DNA from: Cavia porcellus
Taxonomy: Eukaryota > Chordata > Mammalia > Rodentia > Caviidae
NCBI RefSeq assembly: GCF_034190915.1
Contig: NW_026947502.1
Coordinates: forward strand, 39,958,785 to 40,022,784
Length of the DNA: 64,000 bases
Reading direction: 5' to 3'
Positions 1 through 11,330 of this stretch are shown piece by piece; within the stretch, counting starts at the first letter, position 1; the number at the start of each line of letters is the position of its first letter. The notes below the pieces were generated by a model. That model ran no database searches. It saw only the letters and a program-made list of their open reading frames with translations, and was not told where the DNA came from. A program made the translations under genes and the position numbers.

Positions 1-800
1 TGTTCATGGGTGAAACAGTATAAACTCATATGAGTGAACCCTAGCAAAAAAACAGGAGATAATGGGATCCAGAAAGCAAAATAGTTATTGTAAAAGTAAT
101 AGAGGGAACACCTGGGAGAGAAAGATGATAACAACTGTTAATTTCTTATTGTTTTGTCTTGAACTCATATATTGCTTTCACAATTTTCTTAAGTTTGGCT
201 TTGCAGATTTGCTTTGCCTGATGGTTTTGAGCATAATGGAATGTAGTATGGTAGTCATGATTGATTTCCTATTGTCTTATTTTTAAGTCTTACAATGCTT
301 TCATTCATTTGTTTAATTGATTTTATTATGTGTAATGGTATGAAGAGCTATTTTGAAGAAAACAAGACATTATGGTAGCCATTGCTGATTTTCCATTATC
401 TTGTTTTAAAATCCTATCATGCCTTTATTCTTTTGTTTTGATTGGTTCTATTCAGTTGTTTTATTTAATTTTATTATGTGTGATAGTATGGACAACCTTT
501 TCAAGGAATGTGAGACATTATAGTAATCATAGTTCATTTCCTGTTGTCTGGTTTTGAAATCCTGTTATTCTTTCATGCTTTTGAATGGTTTTATACTATT
601 TTATTATGGCGGCTATTATTGTGTGTGAAGGTGTGGTCAACTATTTCAAAGAAAACAAGAGACATTGTGGTGGCCACTATTGATGTCCTGCTGTCTTATT
701 GTGAAGTGCTGAGTTGCTTGTATTGTTCTGTTCTGATTTGCTCTGTTTTCTTTTGTTTTGTTTTATTCTCTTTAAAAATAAAAAAAATTAAAAAGAATGT
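1..800 (+). repeat. L1 3'UTR, 5'-truncated copy
   Basis: AT-rich sequence made of about five degenerate units of 130-150 bp (units begin near 117, 225, 357, 505 and 651). Each unit carries a variant of 'acattatggtagcc', then 'cttgttttgaaatcc' and 'ttttattatgtgtgatag'. The same units occur after the ORF2 stop of the L1 at 28.3-34 kb and, inverted, at 58.0-59.3 kb, so this is an L1 3'UTR. It ends in an A-rich tail near 774-800. The small hydrophobic open frames in it are by-products of T-rich composition. The element begins before the window. Confidence 0.75.
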
Positions 801-1540
801 ATCCGAGGAAGTAGAGCCCTTATAAATGGATACAGTATCTTTATACAAAAACTGTGGGGCAGCTTCCTTAGCCCTTCACCCATGTGACAACACAGCGTAG
901 TCCCCTGTGACCAGGGGAGCACACTCTACCAGACATCAAACATGCTTGTGCTTTCATGAAGGATTTACCAGCCTATGGAACTGTGAAAATCAGTTTCTGT
1001 TGTTTGCAGGGTTATTCTTCCAATGCATGGCTCTAAATTGTGAGGGAAAAACCTTTTCCTCTTTTCACATGTCACTTCAGCTCAGCTTTAATCACTTTTG
1101 AACCATTTTCTATTCCATGCACTGAATTGAGACTCTCAGAATCCTCACTCATATTCCTCATTCCTTTTGAGGTATCTCTGCTTATGATACACTTGATTCT
1201 GATTCTTTCACCCAAACCTGTATCATTTCTTGAAAAACATACCTGATCTATCCCAGTTTCCATTAAGGCACAGCCTAGCATATGTCCCATGAGTATGTAC
1301 ATTTATATACTGAACAGCTTTATTTGACATATAACCTCCACAAAGGACTGGAGATGATAATAAAAGTTTACTATAACTTCAAATCTCCTCAATTTCAAGT
1401 GAGCCTTTCACATGCTTTTATTATGTACTGTTACTACAGGTGAATTCTGTAGCTATAGTATATGATAAAATATCACCTTAATACTTTTCAGGGGAGTAGT
1501 TAACTGACATCACAAGAGAAAAGGCAGTAAATTAGATAAG
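801..1540. other. Gene-free intergenic sequence
   Basis: No open frame, splice structure or dispersed repeat that I recognise. Base composition is ordinary. Confidence 0.6.
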
Positions 1541-1552
1541 AGTATAGAATGA

Positions 1553-1708
1553 GCCAGGCATGCTGGCTCACATCTGTAATCACAGCACATGAGAGACTGA
1601 GGCAAGAGGATCATTGCAAATTCAAGACCAGCTGAGGCTACAAAATGAATCCAAGCCCAGTCTGAATTGCAAAATGAGACTCTGTCTCAAAAAGACAAAA
1701 AAAAAAAA
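1553..1708 (+). mobile_element. B1-type (7SL-derived) SINE
   Basis: The body starts 'gccaggcatgctggctcac' and contains 'tctgtaatcacagcac', the usual 7SL left-arm text, plus 'tgagactctgtctcaaaaa' before a pure A tail. It is flanked by a perfect 12-bp target duplication, agtatagaatga, at 1541-1552 and 1709-1720, so the limits are secure. Such elements are transcribed by RNA polymerase III and moved by L1 machinery. Confidence 0.9.
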
Positions 1709-1720
1709 AGTATAGAATGA

Positions 1721-4700
1721 AACACATAGAAAAAATCTGTATGCATACTGCTAAGGACTGAGAATCAAGTACAGTATTGTATTTCACTTCCTTCTTCTGC
1801 TTTCTCTAGTCCTTCAAAGAGTTTTAGAAAGAGTTTTTTAAGATCAATTAAGAGAATCAGCATATTGTTTAGGATGGGATCTAAGGCAGAAAGAGTAAAG
1901 ACCTAATAAATTCACATCAAAATTGGTATATTTCACAATGTCTTTGAACCATGTTTATAGAAAAGGAAGTTAACAAACTTTCATACCTATTTCTTTTTTC
2001 ATGTTCCTGGTAACATGTTATAGATTATGAAAGTAAAAATAATTTTAAAGCTTTATAACAAAAAAATCGTTTGCTTTATCTCTGACTCTATATCTTCAAC
2101 TTTTAAACACAATTAATAGTACTTCATTTTATTACTTTCCAATGGCAAAGGTTAAACCCACAGCCTCAAATATGCAAATACTCTACTACTGAGCTGTGTA
2201 CACAGCCTCTTATAGTGGTCTCAATTTAACTCAGCAAGTTTACTTAATATTAACTATATACTACATACTAAAGTACATTTTACAGAATAGACTTTCAACA
2301 AAATTAGCATTTGATGTAGACAAAATATTACAAAAGAATGACTTTGACCCTGATTGGCTAAAAGAAAATCTATAATACTAGATGTATGTCAAGGTATAAA
2401 TTGATAATTTCTATATTAACAGCATAACACAACTCTCATCTGGTAATACTAATAAAGGTTTATAATGGTAATTTAGAGAAGGAAACATTCAGTTGGAAAT
2501 GACATTAAATTGAGGTTCCAAAGTCTTCTTCATGAGAACAATAATTTAAAAAGAAGAGGGTAAACTAGTCAGAAACGGAAAAAAAAAGCTAAAACATAAC
2601 CTCTGTACACATTCTTCTCAGCGGATATAAGTTGTTAGAGTCACTGTTTGAACATTTGAAGTGACTTTTCTAAGCATATGGTAGAGGACCGCATTTCTCT
2701 GTCCCTCTAGGATACAACAGACTTTCCAATGAGACCCTTTGGGACTGAAGTCTGATAACTGTTGTGTGATTTGTGAGCTTCTCACATCTTGTTTTGAAGA
2801 TCCCACAAGTGAGAGTTGATGTCTCTCCTCTGTCAGAAGGTTATTCAGTGACAAAAATTAATGTAAATACAGTTTGATGATAAAGATAACCTTTTGGTTG
2901 TTTATTTGAAAGAAAACTTTAAACGTTTTGATATAGAGAAGTAATTACCAATAGAAAGGAAGAAATGAAAGGTGCAAGATAAGATGGAAAGAGAAATATC
3001 CTATAACTTAAAGGCAATGAGGTTAAAGGAAGAGCACACAAGACTCTCCCTAGAAGACAGGCAGAGAAATAGAAGTGTGGTGGACAGGAAAGATGCTCAA
3101 AAGTCAACCACATGACCTTATCTTCTCATTAAAGCAGGTGATTAAATTATTCAGAAAAAGCCAGTAGAAAAGATTTAAATAACAAGGCTTATAAAAGTCG
3201 TTTTAGGCAATGTGGAGGGGCGCTCATTAGGGAAGAAGCGAGGGCAGCATAAATGCATGATCCATCCAATGAGGGCTGGTTCTGTAATTGTGCCTCGTAG
3301 CAGTGATACAGTTCTCTACACAAATGACCGAGGGCTCAGAGTCCTCCACACTCAGGCTTGCTGACTGATCTGGCTGAAATATGAACTGATGCATTGCTCA
3401 GAACTTGTTCATACCTCTAAGACATTTCTTAGCTAACGTATCACTCTCCAGTAAGGATTCTGGGACTCTAAATATCTAGTTAAGTGATTTATATTTGTAG
3501 CACATTCATCACATTCAATTCTCAGGAAAATTCTGTGAAGTATATGTTTTATAGAGGGAGGCCCCTTCCCTTGCTTAAGATTTCATGGGTAAAAAGTTAC
3601 ACAGCTAAGAATGGAATCAGTTTTCATTCTCAGAAGTACAGAATAAGAAGGAGTACTTCTTAAAAAGCACAGACATTGATGACTACTACAACTCATTTAT
3701 TTAAAGTGTAAAAAACAATGAGCACCTTTTAATAAGTGTATAAAATGAATGGAGGTGGCAAATTGTGACTCAGGATACCACAGAGTCTAGGACTTGCTCA
3801 GGCCTGAGTGTAGCTGTCAGGTCACTGTAAAGAAACATATAGACCTTAGTCTTCACAAAAATGGCAATAACTTATAAATAGAGTCATGTTAGAATAGCAC
3901 TAGGAAAATATCAGGAACTTTCTAACCCCTTGTTAACTAATGAGTGCTAACGAAAACAAACCTAATGAAAAAAAGAAGAAGAAAATGTAACATCCTTTGA
4001 AAAAACTCAGCCTTCCCAACAACTGTCTTCTGTGTTAATATTTCAGATCCATTCGAATTATGAGGAAAAATGAAATCTGGCACACACCAGTGCAAAGCTG
4101 TGCTCTAGACTTGTTTATCCTTTTGCAGAAATATAAGGCACTGCTACAAAGAGGCAAGAAAAATAGCATTCTGGAGTTTATGAAGAAAATGATTCTCTAA
4201 TTTTCTCACAATTCAAATGAAAGCTGTGGTTTGAAGCCACTGAAACAGTGTTACATGTGAGGTTTAGAAGGGATTAATTTCATAAATTTCTTAAATTGTT
4301 GAAGAAACCATCTGGCAGTTTGAGAGATAACCATTAAAGTCTATGTAAGAAAATTTCTTTCTGCAAGATTATAATGAATGAACAGTGTAACAGCAGGAGA
4401 ATAAAAACTAATGCATATTTTATCATTGAAAACAAATGCTTTGGACTTTAAGTCAGGTGGGATTGCTGCTCACTCCTGACTGACAGCAAGCAATGTGTGT
4501 GACATACAAGAGCCTCCAAAATGGCTTCATCGGATCTTCAGAGAGGCTACAAAGGAATTTTTTTTCTAAAATTATTTTCTCTTTTCTAAAGAGAAGTCTG
4601 GCACTCAGAGAAGTTGGTGATATTCAGCACACTACCAAGTCTAAAATGTACACGTGAAATCTGGTCTGAACTTAAAATTTTCATGCTCAAAAAGTATATG

Positions 4701-5161
4701 CTGCCAAATCACAATGATTTGCAGTAATCGGTACTGTTTATCAGATAGGTGTAGATAAGGGCCAGGGTTTTCGATGACCTACCCTGGTGTTTCTGGCCAA
4801 CTGGGAGTCAGGATCTGCCAAGATTTTTCATTAAAGTTTTTCAGTGTATCTTCGGTAAGCTTCCCGCCATTACTATTATGAAGGAGAATTTGTTTCAGTG
4901 TAAGACATTTTGACTCACAAACAAAAACAATGGTCTTTAAACTTAGAACTGTACCTGAGTCCTCTCAGAAGTCATGAAACATAAATAACTGGGCCCAAAA
5001 GATAGTTCCTTGAGTCAGAGCCTATATGTATGCATGTGTTTTTTATCGGGACACCAGCTGAGTGGCTCTGTGCCTCCTAAATCCTGCAGAGTGGTAGGCA
5101 ACCTTTGTCAGCTGTTCCTCTGACAGAAGGCACATACTCTGAATATATATGTTCAAAAAGT
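1721..5161. other. Gene-free intergenic sequence
   Basis: No credible gene. A short stretch near 2150-2210 ('actgagctgtgtacacagcc') looks like a decayed minus-strand tRNA-derived SINE. The rest is AT-rich unique sequence with no open frame longer than chance. Confidence 0.55.
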
Positions 5162-5171
5162 AATCTAGTCA

Positions 5172-5254
5172 GGGGCTGGGAGGTTTAGCTCAGTGGTGTA
5201 AGTGGCTGCTTGGCAAACTCAAGGTCATGAGTTCAATCCCTGGTACCAAAAGAA
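5172..5254 (+). mobile_element. ID-type SINE (tRNA-Ala-derived)
   Basis: 'ggggctgggaggtttagctc' is the A-box end and 'gagttcaatccctggtacc' the B-box end of an ID element, followed by a short A-rich tail. The direct repeat aatctagtca at 5162-5171 and 5255-5264 is the target-site duplication. Divergence from the ID copy at 16990 suggests an older insertion. Confidence 0.85.
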
Positions 5255-5264
5255 AATCTAGTCA

Positions 5265-6032
5265 ATCAATTGGCAAATGAATTGAACAGACACTTCTTAA
5301 GAGAAATATAAATGGTCAGTTATTATATGACAAAATGTTCAGTGTCTTTAGTCATGTGAGAAATGTAAGTTAAAACTACATTGAAATTTTATCTCACTCC
5401 AGTCAGAACAGTTATCAATAACGATACAAAAAATTCTGGTTAGGATGTGAGCTACAAGGTTCCCTATACACTGTTGGGAATGTAAATTAGCACAGCCAAA
5501 GGAAATTCAGTATCCATATTCCTTAAAAACTAAAACTAAAAACACGACCCCTCTGTGTCACTTCTTGGTACATATTCAAATCAACTCAGAAACACAGCAC
5601 AGTCATGTTTATTGTAGTACTACTGACAACAGCCAAATTATGGAATTGGCCTGGCTGCCCATCAACCAATGAGTGATTACAGGAAGTACAATACCCATTG
5701 CACACACAATATAATATTTAGCCATAAAGAAAAATATTATGTCACTTTCAGAAACACAGTAGGAATGAGAGATGACCATATTGTGCAAGGTAAATCAGAC
5801 TCAGAAAGGTAAGTATTACTTGTGGAATCTAGAAAAAACTACAGTATGAACGTAGTAAGAAGACTTGGAAGAAAAGAAGAAGGAAATCAGGAATGGGATC
5901 AATGTATGTTTATACTTTATCACAGTGAAACTGTTCTACAAAGTACACACTAATGAAAATCTGAAAGCTACTAACTAAGCTGTTCTCAATATTAAATAGT
6001 GGTCAAGTGTCTACTTATGCCAGAATTGTCTG
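5265..6032 (+). mobile_element. Old L1: ORF2 C-terminus and 3'UTR
   Basis: Degraded L1 text in the plus sense: 'acagacacttcttaag', 'actgttgggaatgtaaatta', 'gccataaagaaaaat' and 'cttgtggaatctag' follow the usual order of the end of ORF2. Many stops and indels interrupt the frame. The 3'UTR lacks the tandem units of the younger L1s here, so it is an older subfamily. Provirus A inserted at the downstream edge of this relic. Confidence 0.8.
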
Positions 6033-6037
6033 GTAAT

Positions 6038-7111
6038 TGTTATAACTTGAGCCCCGGTATAAAATCCAAGGAGGCAAGAGACCGAAAATTTAGTGGCAAA
6101 GGCTTTATTTCCAGGCCTGGCGACCAGTCTCCGGGAGCCAATTTGGAGACTGTCCCCTAGGAGCTGAAGGGAGGACTTTAAAAAGGGGCTGGAGGAAAGG
6201 GCGGGGGGAGAGAAACAAAGAAACCTGTAGAGCCATCAAACTTGTTGACCCGAGTCTGGAAACTGTATTGCTGTCCACTTAGCTCTGACAATCTAGGGAG
6301 TTTCTGGTGTTTTTTAAAAATTATTTTCATCCTGCAGACTGACATTATCTCAGAGTGGCACGTCTGCAGCAATATTTGGAGAAGAAAGTGGACAGTTAAT
6401 TATCTCAGGACAGCTTGTCTTCGCTAGTGAGTGCGAAGGGGTCACAAGTTATGAGACGCTGGAACTTAAGTTTTATGAAGACCTGATATCTAACTCATTT
6501 GATACATACAGAACAAAAGGAAAGCACCGATTGGGGTTTGGGCCATAGTATTACCCGGTAATTTGTTTAAGCTAAGCAGTTCTTAAAATTGGGGCAGGCT
6601 CATTTTACAACAGATCATCACCGGGTCAGGGGGAGGTCACCAGAAACCCAAATTCTTTATGGCCTAGATAGATAGGTGAGGGGAGAGGGAGGCAATAAGG
6701 CGCCATACAGAACAGAAAACGGCGGTAATGTGTCAAGGTCAGGGTAAAGGGTTAAACTCACACGCAAATCTCTCTGCACACAAGCAGGTTACTTTAAACA
6801 AATGTAAGTTAATTGCCATTTTAGTTTTTCTTAGCTCTTTAGCAGAGAATAGAGGCTCTTAGCAGTGATTAACAACCCTTGTTAGCTTGTTTTAGCACAG
6901 CTTCTGTAGTTTGTAGAGAGCAACAATGGTTAACATATCAATTAGGTGAGATTCTTGCAATTCTTTACAGAGGAGAGTGTTGCTCAACAGATCAATTAGG
7001 TCCCTTAACATATCAGTTAGGGAAAAAGGATAAAACAAACACATTTAGTAAGCCCCTATACAGGTTTGCTATAATACACATATAACAAAGCTATTTTCTT
7101 AGGGTACAACA
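6038..7111 (-). repeat. 3' LTR of provirus A
   Basis: 1074 bp with TG...CA ends, base-for-base partner of 12937-14010 at offset 6899. It lies downstream of env in the viral sense. The flanking internal sequence on the minus strand is a short purine stretch ending GTGGGGAA, a weak polypurine tract. Polyadenylation signal AATAAA (minus) lies at about 6104-6109. Confidence 0.95.
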
Positions 7112-7149
7112 TTCCCCACTGATTTTAGTCAGTGTGTCAAATCATTGAC

Positions 7150-7430
7150 TCTTTAGCATCTGTTTATAACCTTGTATGTGTCTTTAAAATTATAAGCTTT
7201 TAAGAACTTTGACATAGTTTATCAACTTGTTTATAACACAAGGCCCAGTAGGAGGATTAACAAAGGTCTTGTAGCTGTCATTAAAGCTGTTAACCAAAAG
7301 GAGAAAGAAAACCAACATTTAAATTTACTCTGTTTTATCATACAAGTAACAATTTTTAAGTCAGACAGAGGCCTCTTAGGGGTCTCTACAAAAGAGGAGA
7401 ACACAAAATTATCAGTTATATTAGACAATC
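7150..7430 (-). pseudogene. env remnant: transmembrane subunit end
   Basis: The minus-strand frame starting at 7428 ends in a hydrophobic anchor (LLILLLGLVL) preceded by a Trp-Phe-rich segment, then a short cytoplasmic tail with stops. This matches the membrane anchor of gammaretroviral TM (p15E-like). The surface subunit and most of the TM ectodomain cannot be found; only about 130 bp separate this piece from probable integrase tail. It lies just upstream of the 3' LTR, as env should. No functional envelope is encoded. Confidence 0.7.
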
Positions 7431-7859
7431 TTAAGCTTTAAAGTGTCCTTGGAAGAAACGACAGTTTATTTATCCGCAGGCTAATGGTCTTTTGAAGCTG
7501 GGGACCTGTCTGCAGTGGGAACGTTGAATCCAGGCAGGCTTTTAGCTACTTTGACAGTCCATTGCAGCTCAAGTGATTTATGGTGAGGTCGCTTGTCTAG
7601 GTGCCTAGGCTCTTTAGCTCGCAGTGGGCAGCAGCGAAATAACCAGTGGATGGAAGTCAGAGCTGGCTGAAAAGTCTGGGGGAGACTTAATAAGATCTTG
7701 ATTAGTTAAATCAGCTAATTTTTAGAAACCTTTAATGATAAGAGGAAGATCTCTTATATGAAACCTCAAAAGAGGAAATATCTGCAACATAGGGGATGCA
7801 TCACGCACACAAAGGGGCAGAAGGAAAAGAGACTTACCCAGTTTTCGCCAGTTTTTAAG

Positions 7860-8404
7860 GCCATTAGTAATTATAGTTTTTAAAATCTAACTTATCTTTT
7901 TACCTCTTCTGAACTCTGAGGCTGGTAAGCCCAATCGAGTTTTTAATTGATCTGCAAAGCTTAGGTTAATTTGAGTTATTAGGCTATAAAAGCCAAGCCA
8001 TTGTCGGACCCCATGGATAAAAAGGGAGACCAAATCAGGGAAACTGCTATCAGAGCTGACTCAGACTAAGTAGAAAACGCTTTTATTCATCTAATGAAAG
8101 TATCAACCATTATAACATTTATATCCTTGAAGTTTTAGGCTTTTTATTTTTGTAAAATCTATTTTTTAGTGTTTTTAGGCATAGTCTCACGATAACCAGT
8201 GGTTTTTATTTGTTGCAGTACTTTTAGATTTACCAATTGGCACTGAGGGCATCTGAAGCTCACAGACTGGGCTAGCTTGATATTAGCCCCTGGGAATCTC
8301 TTGGAAGTTGAGCTGCCAGATGCTGGTCTTTTTAAGTATAAATGGGCTCTGACAAAGAAAATAGGTGGGATCAGCAGTAATGTCAAGCTTATCTCAATCC
8401 CCAC
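7860..8404 (-). pseudogene. pol remnant: integrase
   Basis: Minus-strand reading gives the Cys pair of the zinc-binding domain (RCPQCQLVN, near 8228-8256), then core motifs MVDTFIR (about 8085), GSDNGLAFIA (about 8010) and AYQPQSSEEVKR (about 7900). Both catalytic Asp positions remain. The position of the third catalytic residue, Glu in the family consensus after the SSGQV-type motif, reads Lys here. Several stops interrupt the frame. It follows RNase H copy B and precedes the env remnant, the normal order. Confidence 0.82.
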
Positions 8405-8559
8405 TGATTTTGGGGCTTTCTGGCTATCTTTTGGAAGGTGGCATTTGTCAAATTATTTTTTCCTATAACAAGATCATCTTCTGCCCAATGGCTTATACAG
8501 CAGATAGTAGCCATTTTCTTTGGCATCTAGATGGCAGCCAACAAGTCTAAATTTGGGGA

Positions 8560-9000
8560 GCAATTTAATCTTTTGACTCCAGAAGACAATAAACCCCATT
8601 TTTGATAAAGACAACTTGAGGCCTCAGTGTGGGCAATGGGTTTAGCCCACTATGCTGATGTCTCTGGCTCTAAGATTTGTTCCCATAGAACCTAAGATTT
8701 TGTGTAACGGCAGCTCCCAAGACCCGCTTACCTTGATAGACGTAGCTGCTTCCATCAGAGAAGTAGGATGGAACTCTAGATAATGGCTTATCCACTAGAT
8801 AAGGTCGAAGTCCCGTGAGGTGATCAATGACCTTAGTACAATTGTAGTGAGGCAACGAGGGGTCATCCTCAGGCAGCAAAGTAGCCAGAGTTTGAAGCCG
8901 CTGTTTCCAGAAATAGTGCCTGATAATGTATGGCTCAGGAATTAGACATCCGCAGTCTGATGGGGCCTTGATGAGAGTCTCCAGGGAACAGGAAGAAACA
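8560..9000 (-). pseudogene. pol remnant: second RT-connection/RNase H module (copy B)
   Basis: Minus-strand text includes CSLETLIKAPSD (about 8975), then an open stretch 8879-8670 containing FSDGSSYVYQGKRVLGAAV, the first RNase H Asp motif. The same protein region already occurs upstream in viral order as copy A (9250-9900), but the two differ strongly in sequence. Copy B loses the later RNase H motifs and runs into integrase. Its divergence from copy A argues for joining of two related templates rather than a simple recent duplication. Confidence 0.75.
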
Positions 9001-9249
9001 AGAGTTTGTGTCCAAAAGTCAATTTTTAAGCTTCCTTTATGAGGGGGCCACTGAGGAAATCACCACAGACAGGGTGGTCATCTGGTTGTTACAGAATCAA
9101 GTGTCTTGGAAAGGTAGACAACAGACCTCTGCCAGGGTCCCAAACTCTGGATCAGTCCTGTGGCTCCTAGAAATTTTGCACTTGTCTTTTAGTCACAGGG
9201 ACTGGAATCTGTTAGATGGCTCACAACAACCAGTGCAGTCTTTCTTTGT

Positions 9250-9900
9250 GTAGACTGGTTTTGACAAGGTCGGGGGGACTCGCATCAGAGCAGTTACTTT
9301 CTCGGCTGGCCCCTCTGATGTGATTGCTACTCTTTGAGAGGCCTGATCTGCCAAATTGTTTCCTCAGGTGAATAGCAGCAATCTGCCGACAGCCAGACTG
9401 TTGCCAGCAAATCTAGGATCTGTGGAGCCACCCCCCCTTTTTTTAAATCTTTGCCCTGGCCGAGGTTAAGAGACCTCGCTCTTAATAGATGGCTCCATGT
9501 ACATGTATACTAGCAAAAGCATATCTACTATCTGTATAGATGTTTACCCTCTTTTTTTGTGGCTAGTTTTAGTACCTCAGTCAAAGCAATGAGCTCCACC
9601 TTTTGGACAGAGATGCCAGGCTCTAACCGCTTAACCCAGAGTACCTCCTTTTGGTGGTCACTGCTGCCCCGGCCACTCATCTGCCTCTGCCGTTCTGGAT
9701 GAAGCTGCTTCCATCTGTGAAATTTCTCAGGTCGTTGTCAGGCATAAGGGTGGCTGGGTTTAAAACTGAAGAAGTCTTGAAAACTATCAATTCTGGGTCT
9801 AGGAGCAGGGCCTAATAGTGTGAGATTTTAGCACTCACATTTTTAGGAGGGGTTTTGATAAGAGTCTCTAAACTGTGGGAGGTCACTACAGAAATCTTCT
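9250..9900 (-). pseudogene. pol remnant: first connection/RNase H module (copy A)
   Basis: Minus-strand frames give [12 protein letters not shown] (about 9875), NFTDGSSFIQNGRGR (about 9700) and VNIYTDSRYAFASIH (about 9520), the connection domain and first and later RNase H motifs of gammaretroviral pol. The first Asp motif and the TDSRYAF motif are preserved; stops and shifts are scattered. It directly continues the reverse transcriptase upstream. Confidence 0.82.
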
Positions 9901-9959
9901 GTCCAAAAGTGAGGTTTGTTTTTTTTTTTTTTTTTTTTTTTTTTTGCCTCTTTTAAGTA

Positions 9960-11160
9960 GCATTGCCACAGCGGCCAGAATTTTAGGCATGGAGGCCACC
10001 CTCTTGATACTGGATTGAGCCTTTTGGAAAGATAGGCTATAGGCCTCTTTCAAGAGCCAATGTCCTGGGTTAGGACTCCTTTGGCAATGCCCCTGAGTTC
10101 ATCTACGAACAAGGTGAATGGCTTGGTAACATCAGGGAGTCCCAGGGCTGGGGCCTCTGTCAAGGCCCACTTGAGCTGCCGCAAGGTCTAGTTTACATTT
10201 ATCAGTCCAGTTTAGTGAGTTTTTTCCTTAAGGGAGCCCTACAGGGGGTGAGCTGTTTCAGTAAAATTTAGAATCTACAGCCTGGAGTATCTGACAGCTC
10301 CCAGAAATTCGCGCACCTGTTTCTTAGTTTCTGGGAATGGGATCTGCAATATAGCCTGGACACTTTTTTTGGACAAAATCCTCCTTTTTTTTTTTTTTTT
10401 TTTTGCAATTTGTAGTCCAGATGAGTCACAGCCTGACAGCGCAATTGTGCCCTTTTAGTCGAGACTTTATAGCCTAATTGCCCCAAAGTCTTTAACAGTT
10501 TCTCAGTTGTCTCTTGACAAGCTTACAAGCTTCTGTGGGGGTCGAGGCTATTAACAAGTCATCTATGTGCTGGAGGAGCACTATCTCAGGGTGGTTTTTT
10601 TTTTTTTTTTTTTTTTAAAAAGATCTCTTGTTAATGTCTCATCAAAAAGAGTGGGAGAGTTCTTGTAACCCTGAGGTAAATGTGTCCGGGTCAGCTGTTT
10701 TTTTACCCCCGTATCTGGGTCAGTCCATTCAAAGGCAAAAAGGAGTTGACTCACCAGAGTAAGTGGCAAAGTGAAGAAAGCATCTTTCAGGTTCAGAACA
10801 GAGTACCAGGTGTTCTCAGGATTTGGCACTGTTGGGTATAGACTCAGAACTCATGTATTAACTCTCCGAGATCCTGTACAGAGCGATAGTTATTTGTCCC
10901 TGGCTTCAGTGACTAGAAGCAAGGGCATGTTCCAGGGAGAGACACAAGGAATGAGAATATCATTGTCTCTTAGCCTCTGCATGTGGACTTTAAATCCCTT
11001 TCCGGGCCTGCAGGCTTATCGGGCATTGTCACAAGCAGAAGGGGCATGCTTGGGGTAAGAGCTCCATCAGAAGGGGGACTTGGCTGACTGCTAGCCCTGG
11101 AGGATTGTCTTCTGCCCAGACTTCTGGAATCTCCTGATTCCATTTGCCCAACAGTTTTAA
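9960..11160 (-). pseudogene. pol remnant: reverse transcriptase
   Basis: Minus-strand reading starts at a WAEDNPPGLA-type motif near 11100, passes [19 protein letters not shown] (about 10800, with the first catalytic Asp) and [14 protein letters not shown], then the active-site segment at 10558-10569, and ends in the KPFTLFVDE and AYLSKRL motifs of the connection domain near 10130-10000. Gammaretroviral RT is the clear match. The family Tyr-X-Asp-Asp box reads His-Ile-Asp-Asp. Three long A tracts in the sense strand (plus-strand T runs 9919-9945, 10385-10404, 10595-10616) break the domain. Confidence 0.88.
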
Positions 11161-11229
11161 CTCTAAGTCAGTTGTGAGGACTTAGGTACGCTGGACAAAT
11201 TTCCCAGTAGACGGTAATTTTTTTAGTTT

Positions 11230-11330
11230 TAAAAGACCTTTTGTGCTATCTCTATCAACTGGCTGAGGGGCATTTTTTTTTTAAACTCTCAAACCTTTGT
11301 AATCTTTTTTCTAACATGTGGGGCCGACTG
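11230..11330 (-). pseudogene. Possible gag capsid C-terminal scrap
   Basis: Minus-strand frames read LEKRLQRFESLKK and SQLIEIAQKVF, resembling the end of gammaretroviral capsid. Only about 100 bp separate it from reverse transcriptase, so nucleocapsid and protease would be deleted. The match is short and crosses frames, so this is tentative. Confidence 0.4.
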
